From Sphingomonas sp. (GTDB lineage: Bacteria; Pseudomonadota; Alphaproteobacteria; Sphingomonadales; Sphingomonadaceae), in NCBI RefSeq assembly GCF_025362505.1, contig NZ_JANYGG010000111.1:1-49343 (forward strand): 49,343 nt of DNA. Direction: 5' to 3'. Positions 44,006-49,343 of this stretch are shown piece by piece. Both the position numbers and the translations under genes were made by a program. The notes beneath the pieces are model-generated. The model did no database searches. It was not told where the DNA came from and worked only from the letters and a program-made list of their open reading frames with translations. Position 1 is the stretch's first letter; every line of letters starts with the position of its first letter.

Positions 44006-44019
44006 ACAATCACGAATGT
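44006..44019 (+). promoter_or_regulatory. Operator site 5, ACAATCACGAATGT
   Basis: This motif copy has A- and T-runs on either side (AAAAACAATC, TGTCTTTTTT). It lies 46 bases from the Rieske 3 start and only 15 bases before the GTG of the TIM-barrel gene, right next to its AGGAG. Binding here would cover that gene's promoter or start region. Confidence 0.58.
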
Positions 44020-44034
44020 CTTTTTTAGGAGCCA

Positions 44035-44850
44035 GTGCCGATCGCCTTGTCGCTTCACCAGCTGACCGCGCTCGACGCCTCGCCGCTCGAGCTGGTCGCC
44101 ATCGCCGGTGAGCTCGAGGTCGAGTTCGTCTGCCTGTTCACCCATGTCCCCGACGCAGCAGCCGGTCGCTACCCGTTCGTCGATCGGGCGGATGTGGACT
44201 CGTTACGCGCCGCCCTCGACGAGTATGGGGTTCGCCTCGGCAATGTCGAGGTCTTCCCGCTCGACCGCTCTGGACCGCGCGATGAATTCGAACCCGCGCT
44301 GGCGATTGGCGCGCAGCTTGGCGCGACCCGCGCTACCGCCCACGTCCACAATATCGCGAGCGACCAAGAGGCGAGCGATCGTTTCGCTGCGTTCGCCGCC
44401 CAAGCCGCGAACCACGGCCTCATCGCCGGGCTCGAGTTCAACAATTTTTCCGCCGTCACCGATCTTGGAGAGGCCGCCCGCATCGTCCGCGCCGCCGGTG
44501 TGGGATCGGTTGTCCTCGACACGCTCCATCTCGTGCGCAGCGGCGGCACGGCCGGCGACGTTGCCCGTGCCGCCGAACTCATCGATTATGCTCAGCTAAG
44601 CGACGGCCCCGCCTTCATGCCCGGCGAGGAACGCTGGCGCGAAGCGGTCGCCGAACGCCTAACGCCGGGTGACGGCGACTTCCCGCTCGCCGCGCTGATC
44701 GCCCCGCTCGCGTACGGCACGTTGTTCGAGGTCGAAGTGCCCCAGTCCGCCGCGCACAAGGCCGGAGTTCCCGCGCTCGACCGCTGCCTCCGCGCGGTCA
44801 CAGCCAGCCGAGCGCTCCTTGCCCGCCACCGCCAGGATTCCGCGCCATGA
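44035..44850 (+). CDS. Sugar-phosphate isomerase/epimerase-like TIM-barrel protein
   Basis: This 271-residue protein begins with GTG after AGGAG (44027-44031) and has the xylose-isomerase-like barrel pattern: ALSLHQLTALDASPLELVAIA, LEFNNFSAVTDLGEAARIV, SVVLDTLHLVRSGG, DYAQLSDGPA, with acidic and His metal ligands (E, D/H in LDTLH, D in LSDG). It overlaps the following VOC gene by 4 bases, so the two are coupled. In QuiC-type dehydroshikimate dehydratases such barrel and VOC domains are fused; a related dehydratase role is only a suggestion. Confidence 0.82.
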   Translation: MPIALSLHQLTALDASPLELVAIAGELEVEFVCLFTHVPDAAAGRYPFVDRADVDSLRAALDEYGVRLGNVEVFPLDRSGPRDEFEPALAIGAQLGATRATAHVHNIASDQEASDRFAAFAAQAANHGLIAGLEFNNFSAVTDLGEAARIVRAAGVGSVVLDTLHLVRSGGTAGDVARAAELIDYAQLSDGPAFMPGEERWREAVAERLTPGDGDFPLAALIAPLAYGTLFEVEVPQSAAHKAGVPALDRCLRAVTASRALLARHRQDSAP

Positions 44851-45359
44851 TCTCACTCGACATCCTCCAATATGCCTTCGTCGTCCCCAACCTCGATGCC
44901 GCGATGCACGAGTGGCATCGCACGTTCGGGGTCGGTCCGTTTCTCGTCAATCGCGACCTCCAGATCGCGGACGCGCTCCATCGCGGGAAACCGCGCGCGG
45001 TCCGCTTCTCGACCGCCGTCGCCCAGTCGGGCAGCGTCCAGATCGAGCTTGTCGAGCAGCACGACGACGGCCCTTCCGCATTTCGCGACACCGTCCCGGC
45101 CGGAGAGACCCGCTTCCACCATGTCGCGATCATCGCCGACGATTTCGACGCCGCGCTCGCCCGCTACGCCGATGTCGAGATCGCCGCGCAAGGCCGTTTC
45201 GGCGACATCCGCTTTGTCTATCTCGATACCAGCGCGACGCTCGGCGCGATGCTCGAGATCCTCGAGGACCGACCCGCCATCCGGGCCTTTTTCGCCGCCA
45301 TCCGCAAGGCCGCCGAGCGGTGGGACGGCGACCCCGCAACCCTTGTCCGCGTGCTCTAG
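44847..45359 (+). CDS. VOC-superfamily protein (2)
   Basis: This 170-residue protein has YAFVVPNLDAAMHEWHRTFG and GVGPFLVN, then RFHHVAIIADDFDAALARYA and GAMLEILED, the same layout as VOC protein 1 at 37845. Its possible metal ligands are His in HHVA and Glu in LEILE. It is coupled to the TIM-barrel gene (ATGA overlap). Its stop shares a CTAG with the convergent SDR, the same arrangement as VOC protein 1 with the PQQ enzyme. Confidence 0.82.
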   Translation: MISLDILQYAFVVPNLDAAMHEWHRTFGVGPFLVNRDLQIADALHRGKPRAVRFSTAVAQSGSVQIELVEQHDDGPSAFRDTVPAGETRFHHVAIIADDFDAALARYADVEIAAQGRFGDIRFVYLDTSATLGAMLEILEDRPAIRAFFAAIRKAAERWDGDPATLVRVL

Positions 45360-46165
45360 CCAGCGCCTCCGGCGGCTGCCGCCGTTCGCGCTGCCTTCAC
45401 CGAAGCGGCAATCTCGGCATTGCGCGGGTTGCGCCGGAGTGTCAGCCCGCCGTTTACCTGCAACACCTGCCCGGTCATGAAGCACTCGTCCGACGCCAGC
45501 CACAGCGCCGCCGCGGCAATGTCCTCGCTCGTTCCGACGCGGCCCAGCGGATATTCCTTCACGAAGGCCTCGATGATCGCCGGATTGCGCGACGCGCGTT
45601 CGGTCATCGGGGTCGTCGTGAACCCCGGCGCGATCGAGTTGGCGCGGATCCCGCGATAGCCGAACTCGTTGGCGATGCAGCGAATGACATGATCGCAACC
45701 TGCCTTGGTACCCATGTAGGCGGCATGATCCTCGAGCATGATCGACGCCGTCGCCGACGAGATCTGGATCAGCGACCCGCCGTCGCGCATCACCCGCAGA
45801 ATCGCCTGGTAAAACAGGATCGCACCGGTGAACTGGAGCGCGACGATCCGCTCGATCTCGTCCTTGCTCGTCTCGAGAAACGGTTTGAGCAGCCCCCAGC
45901 CGGTAGCGTTCAGCGCAACGTCGATTCCGCCGAAGCGGTCGAGCGCCGTCGCCGCGAGCCGCGCGAGGTCGGCCTCGTCGCCGATGTCGCACACCACCGC
46001 GGCGCCGCCGATCTCCCTGACGAGCTCCTCGAGCGGCGCCTCGCTCCGCCCGGCGACCACGACGCGTGCGCCGGCCCCGGCAAAGGCGCGCGCGATCGCC
46101 TGCCCCATATTGTCGCGCCCCGCCGCCCCGATCACGATCGCGACTTTGCCGTCCAGCTGGCTCAT
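45356..46165 (-). CDS. Short-chain dehydrogenase/reductase (SDR)
   Basis: This 269-residue SDR has GAAGRDNMGQAIARAFAGAG, NATG (in place of NNAG), ISSATAS, Tyr and Lys in YMGTK, and GIRANSIAPG. Two ATGs (46168 and 46165) follow GGGAGGG; the second has better spacing. It is divergent from the DECR-like SDR across operator site 6. Its substrate is unknown. Confidence 0.9.
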   Translation of the reverse strand: MSQLDGKVAIVIGAAGRDNMGQAIARAFAGAGARVVVAGRSEAPLEELVREIGGAAVVCDIGDEADLARLAATALDRFGGIDVALNATGWGLLKPFLETSKDEIERIVALQFTGAILFYQAILRVMRDGGSLIQISSATASIMLEDHAAYMGTKAGCDHVIRCIANEFGYRGIRANSIAPGFTTTPMTERASRNPAIIEAFVKEYPLGRVGTSEDIAAAALWLASDECFMTGQVLQVNGGLTLRRNPRNAEIAASVKAARTAAAAGGAG

Positions 46166-46286
46166 CATGCCCTCCCGTTCGCCGTCAGTCCTGACTGGAA
46201 AATCGCGGCGCCCCGATGCACCGATTTGCCTCTCCGGCCCGCCACGGCAAGCCAAAATGATGGCACGAACTTCTCTCCACAAAAAG

Positions 46287-46300
46287 ACACAATTGATTGT
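46287..46300 (-). promoter_or_regulatory. Operator site 6, ACAATCAATTGTGT (minus strand)
   Basis: Read on the minus strand, AAAAACAATCA, ATTG, TGTCTTTTT matches site 5 on both flanks (AAAAACAATCA....TGTCTTTTT), though its centre differs. It lies 121 bases from the leftward SDR start and about 50 bases before the rightward SDR. Confidence 0.52.
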
Positions 46301-46349
46301 TTTTCCAAAAACGTCGATGAAACTCCGATAACGAGGAGTGGATGTGCGG

Positions 46350-47261
46350 ATGGACAGCCCGGCAAAACATCATGTGCGGCCGGATCCCAATGATCCCAGT
46401 CGGCCAAGTCGAGGCATAAGTGACGACGAACTCCTCCGCCGCGACTCGGTGTTCCGGCCCGATCTCCTTGTCGGCAAGCGAATCCTCGTCACCGGTGGCG
46501 GCAGTGGGATGGGCAAGGCGACTGCGGTCCTCGCCGCCCGACTCGGCGCCACCGTCGCCATCTGCGGCCGCAATTTCGACAAGCTCGAGCGCGTCCAAGC
46601 GCTAATCGGCGAGGCGACCGATCGTCCGGTTCTCGCACGCAGCGTCAACATACGCGATCCCGATGCAGTCGAGGCATTCATCGGCGAGATCCACGACGAG
46701 TTCGGTGGTCTCGACACGCTAGTCAACAATGCCGGCGGCCAGTTTCCGCAGGACGCGATCGAGTTCAGCCGCAAGGGCTGGCTCGCGGTGATCGACACCA
46801 ATCTCAACGGTAGTTGGTGGATGATGCAGGAGGCCGCCAAGCGCTGGAGCGAGGCCGGCGTCCCCGGCAACATCGTCAATATCGTCGCCAACGTCGAACG
46901 CGGCATGCCCCAGGCCGCGCATACCTGCGCCGCACGCGCTGGCGTGATTTACCTCTCGAAGACACTCGCCACCGAATGGGCTCCGCTCAACATCAGGGTG
47001 AATTGCGTCGGACCCGGCGTGATCGAGACCGAGGGTTTCGGCGTTTACCCCGAGGAAGCGCTCGTCCGTTTCCACAAGGCCAACCCGATGAAGATGCGGG
47101 GCGATGCCTGGGATGTCGCCGAGAAGATCATTTACCTCGCCTCGCCCGCCGCGCGCTTCGTCAACGGCGAGCTCAGCATCATCGATGGCGGCCAGGCGCA
47201 ATGGGGCGTGATCTGGCCGGGCGGAATGCCCGATTATTTCAACGAAACCGGCGCCGCCTGA
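46350..47261 (+). CDS. SDR resembling 2,4-dienoyl-CoA reductase, atypical active site
   Basis: This protein of about 303 residues has GGGSGMGKATAVLAARLGA, NNAGGQF, and the DECR-like tail ATEWAPLNIRVNCVGPGVIETEGFG. Where classical SDRs have YxxxK the sequence reads HTCAARAGV: no Tyr, and Arg in place of the Lys that DECR enzymes keep. It may be a 2,4-dienoyl-CoA reductase or a non-standard reductase acting on a conjugated CoA ester. Start could be GTG 46338 or 46344 or ATG 46350; GAGGAG ends at 46338, so 46344 or 46350 fit best. Confidence 0.85.
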   Translation: MDSPAKHHVRPDPNDPSRPSRGISDDELLRRDSVFRPDLLVGKRILVTGGGSGMGKATAVLAARLGATVAICGRNFDKLERVQALIGEATDRPVLARSVNIRDPDAVEAFIGEIHDEFGGLDTLVNNAGGQFPQDAIEFSRKGWLAVIDTNLNGSWWMMQEAAKRWSEAGVPGNIVNIVANVERGMPQAAHTCAARAGVIYLSKTLATEWAPLNIRVNCVGPGVIETEGFGVYPEEALVRFHKANPMKMRGDAWDVAEKIIYLASPAARFVNGELSIIDGGQAQWGVIWPGGMPDYFNETGAA

Positions 47262-47287
47262 GTGTTGGTACAGCAGGAGAGAGACAG

Positions 47288-48049
47288 ATGACGGGTCGCG
47301 TTGCGGGCAAGATTGCCCTGGTCACCGGAGGCGGATCTGGTCTCGGCGCCGCCGATTGCGCTGCGCTGGCGCGAGAGGGAGCGACGGTGATCGTTACCGA
47401 TGTCGCGCTCGACACCGCGCAGCGCGTTGCCGACCGCATCGGCAACGGCGCGCTCGCGCTCGCGCTCGATGTCGCCGACGAAGCCAATTGGCTGTCGGTC
47501 ATCGCCGAAATCGATCGCCGCTTCGGCAAGCTCGACATCCTCGTCAACAATGCAGGGATCGTCCAGATGGCCGACTGCGAGGACGTCACGCTCGACCAGT
47601 TCCGCCGGGTCAACGCGATCATGAACGAAGGCGTTTTCCTCGGCTGCAAACACTCGCTTCCCCTCCTGAAGCGTGCCGACAATGCCTCGATCATCAACAT
47701 GTCGTCGACCGGCGCGCTGCTCGGTTACCCGATCTTCTTCGCTTACTCGGCGGCCAAGGGCGCGGTGCGGTCGATGACCAAGTCGATCGCGGTGATGTGC
47801 CAGGAAAAAGGCTATCGCATCCGCTGCAACTCGGTTCACCCGGGCGCGATCGAAACCCCGATGGTCCAGGAAGCCGAGGGCCGCGTCGGTCAGGAACAGC
47901 CGGTCGTTGCCGGGGTCCTCCCGCCCAGCGCGAAGGGTGCGCCCGAAGACGTCGCCAACATGGTCCTGTATCTCGCCTCGGACGAATCGAGGTTCGTCAA
48001 CGGTGCCGAACTGGTGATCGATAACGCGGTAACAATTCGACCCTTCTGA
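47288..48049 (+). CDS. Short-chain dehydrogenase/reductase (SDR), cyclohexanol/3-hydroxysteroid-dehydrogenase-like
   Basis: This 253-residue classical SDR has GGGSGLGAADCAALAREGA, an Asp after beta-2 (VTDVALD) indicating NAD preference, NNAG, Tyr and Lys in YSAAK, and the C-terminal VIDNAVTIRPF. Sequence outline is like cyclohexanol or 3-beta/17-beta-hydroxysteroid dehydrogenases; that is a family-level impression only. It lies 26 bases after the DECR-like gene and is probably in the same operon. Confidence 0.92.
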   Translation: MTGRVAGKIALVTGGGSGLGAADCAALAREGATVIVTDVALDTAQRVADRIGNGALALALDVADEANWLSVIAEIDRRFGKLDILVNNAGIVQMADCEDVTLDQFRRVNAIMNEGVFLGCKHSLPLLKRADNASIINMSSTGALLGYPIFFAYSAAKGAVRSMTKSIAVMCQEKGYRIRCNSVHPGAIETPMVQEAEGRVGQEQPVVAGVLPPSAKGAPEDVANMVLYLASDESRFVNGAELVIDNAVTIRPF

Positions 48050-48362
48050 CCAGCGTGTAAACCATCAACCTTGCGAGCAGGATCGGAACCGGTGCGGTCG
48101 GTTCGCGCGCCCCCCGACAGCAGAAAAGTACACCGCGCCAGCCGTCGCGCGGTCTGCTTCACGCGGCGAATGTTCCGAATGTTCGCACTGACGTGGGTTA
48201 AGTTCGGACCAAGCGACGGGCCGGAAAGCAGCGGCACGACAGGGCTGGTTCGGCGACTCGGCATCCGCGGACGGTGACAGAAAGCAGGGGCTGTAGGACA
48301 GTGTTTTCTTGCCCGCCGCTGGTGCATGGTGGGCGGATGGCAGTGGACCACGGAGCAGGACG
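48050..48362. other. 313-base intergenic region with no recognisable gene
   Basis: Between the last SDR and sodC the sequence holds no supported coding frame in either direction. A direct repeat of GAATGTTC occurs near 48168-48184, and no copy of the ACAATCAYGNATGT motif is present, so the island's regulation seems to end before here. Confidence 0.6.
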
Positions 48363-48884
48363 ATGAAGCGAAGCACGCGGGCGTTGATCGGCGGGGTGTT
48401 GATGGCGGCGATGGCAAGTGGCTGCGCGCCGATCGGCGGCGGCGCGATAAGCGCTGCGCCGGGGCGGAGCGTGGCGCTGATCGCGGGCGACGGGCGAGTG
48501 ATCGGAGCGGTCGTGGTGGCGGCCGACGGGGCGATGACGGTGCGGGTTGCGGCGGGCGGACTGGCGCCGGGGATGCACGGGCTGCACCTCCACGCGGTCG
48601 GGCTATGCACCGGCCCGGGGTTCGCCAGCGCCGGCGGGCACCTCAATCCCGGCGGCAAGCAGCACGGTCGCGACAACCCACTGGGCGCGCACCTCGGCGA
48701 CCTGCCCAATGTCGAGGTCGGCACTGACGGCGGCACGGCGTGGATCGCGCCGCTTGGGGGCGAACTCGACGATGCCGACGGCACCGCGCTGGTCGTCCAT
48801 GCGAAGCCCGACGACTACCGGACCGACCCGAGCGGGGCGAGCGGCGACCGGGTGGCGTGCGCGGTGGTTGGGGCGGCGCGGTAG
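48363..48884 (+). CDS. sodC: Cu/Zn superoxide dismutase, periplasmic lipoprotein
   Basis: This 173-residue enzyme removes superoxide. It has a lipobox signal (AAMASGCAP), Cu ligands in HGLHLHAVGLC, Zn ligands in GGHLNPGGKQHG and GAHLGDLPN, the last His in LVVHAKPDDY, and the disulfide pair (GLC... and VACAVV). The ATG follows AGGA. It is a stand-alone gene not clearly tied to the catabolic island. Confidence 0.93.
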   Translation: MKRSTRALIGGVLMAAMASGCAPIGGGAISAAPGRSVALIAGDGRVIGAVVVAADGAMTVRVAAGGLAPGMHGLHLHAVGLCTGPGFASAGGHLNPGGKQHGRDNPLGAHLGDLPNVEVGTDGGTAWIAPLGGELDDADGTALVVHAKPDDYRTDPSGASGDRVACAVVGAAR

Positions 48885-49020
48885 GGGAGTTTCAACGTGC
48901 CATGGCAATGTTGAACGCTTCTGGACTGCACTGGTCAAACTCGCCCCTTCGTTCAATTACGCACTGCCCATAACCACGACCCGCATCACGTCGCGGCGAA
49001 CGGGCGGGCGGGCGGGCAGC

Positions 49021-49177
49021 GGTGCGGTCAAGAAATTGCCGCGCGCAGCCTGTCCGGGGAACCGGCGAGCACGGTAATGCGCTGCGGCGGGCGGGGATCG
49101 GCTATGTCGAGGTGGTGCCGGGGGATACACCGGCGGAGTTGCGACGGGTGGTGGAGCGGTTGGTGCGGGGAGTTTAG
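49021..49177 (+). pseudogene. Decayed DUF2726-like C-terminal fragment
   Basis: The frame ending at 49177 reads HGNALRRAGIGYVEVVPG then DTPAELRRVVERLVRG (from 49070), which is typical of the C-terminal end of DUF2726 proteins (DAVKxxALRRAGI...VERL). A separate AVKK scrap lies about 40 bases upstream in another frame (49024-49035). No start or intact N-terminus exists, so this is debris of a longer gene beside a mobile element. Confidence 0.35.
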
Positions 49178-49205
49178 CGCACTGACACCGTAATTTCGGG
49201 AAATT

Positions 49206-49343
49206 ATACCAAGTCCCTTGGGCTCTGACTCAACGCGGGGGATTCCCAAGACGGCTATGATCTGATTCAACATCGCAAGCTGTGGGAGGTTTGCGATGGC
49301 GTCGGCGGTCGGGCTGCGGGGTGATTTTGATGGGGTGGGGCTG
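49206..49343 (+). mobile_element. Left part of an IS630-type insertion element, running off the window
   Basis: The region from about the TATACC at 49206 leads into the transposase start at 49296. IS630 elements insert at TA dinucleotides, which fits the TA-rich sequence at 49204-49208, but the other end is outside the window, so the inverted repeat and exact boundary are not verified. Confidence 0.35.
49296..49343 (+). CDS. IS630-family transposase, N-terminal 16 codons only (partial)
   Basis: MASAVGLRGDFDGVGL matches the start of IS630 transposases common in alphaproteobacteria (xxAVxxREDFDxxxLRRLA). GGGAGG precedes the ATG by 9 bases. The gene is cut by the window end. Confidence 0.55.
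   Translation, partial: MASAVGLRGDFDGVGL

Noticed and set aside
23094-48049. The island as a known lignin or bisphenol pathway
   Set aside because: No lig, biphenyl or bisphenol signature gene (LigB-type or intradiol dioxygenase, LigD/E/F etherase pair, cytochrome P450) was recognised, so naming a substrate would be a guess.
48172-48184. GTTC-N5-GTTC as an alphaproteobacterial LexA box
   Set aside because: Known boxes have GTTC-N7-GTTC; the spacing here is wrong.
49002-49018. Short GGGC tandem run as a functional repeat
   Set aside because: Only four copies in GC-rich debris; likely chance.

Overview
The window looks like chromosomal DNA of a sphingomonad (Sphingomonadaceae, Alphaproteobacteria). 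This is an inference from high GC, dense 4-base gene overlaps, frequent GTG/TTG starts, two large TonB-dependent receptors with AQT-type signal peptides, and the many Rieske oxygenase, SDR and VOC genes. No rRNA, tRNA or CRISPR array was seen.

Region 1 (1-15.8 kb) is a polyamine/amine uptake and catabolism locus. It holds a truncated and frameshifted quinone-oxidoreductase-like gene, an omega-amino acid:pyruvate aminotransferase, a TonB-dependent receptor, and the decayed start of an aldehyde dehydrogenase. Then come two gamma-glutamylputrescine synthetase-like genes flanking a gamma-glutamylputrescine oxidase-like gene, a LysR regulator, and a divergent potF-potH-potI-potG ABC transporter operon that ends in a second class III aminotransferase. 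Two ATC-N9-GAT inverted repeats, one before the aminotransferase/receptor pair and one before lysR, are candidate LysR sites.

Region 2 (15.8-22.3 kb) carries CoA-thioester and thiolase-fold genes: a genuine thiolase, a crotonase, a thiolase-like protein lacking the usual N-terminal nucleophile, its DUF35 partner, a CaiB/BaiF CoA-transferase and two ThuA-like proteins.

Region 3 (22.2-48.0 kb) is a large catabolic island. It has a TetR regulator, three Rieske oxygenase alpha subunits with one Rieske ferredoxin, five SDRs, a 2-oxoacid (or acetoin) dehydrogenase E1alpha-E1beta-E2 set, an acyl-CoA synthetase, an IVD-type acyl-CoA dehydrogenase, a MaoC hydratase, a PQQ/haem alcohol dehydrogenase, two VOC proteins, a TIM-barrel isomerase, a GST-like protein, small SnoaL/ABM proteins and a second TonB receptor. 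The substrate cannot be read from the sequence; a ring-containing compound (aromatic, terpenoid or steroid-like) is a reasonable guess.

The most interesting signal is a repeated A/T-flanked motif, ACAATCAYGNATGT. It occurs six times, only in the five divergent intergenic regions of Region 3, including the TetR gene's own promoter. It probably defines an undescribed TetR regulon tying the whole island together.

The right edge (48.3-49.3 kb) holds a lipoprotein Cu/Zn superoxide dismutase, a decayed DUF2726-like fragment and the first 16 codons of an IS630-type transposase running off the window.
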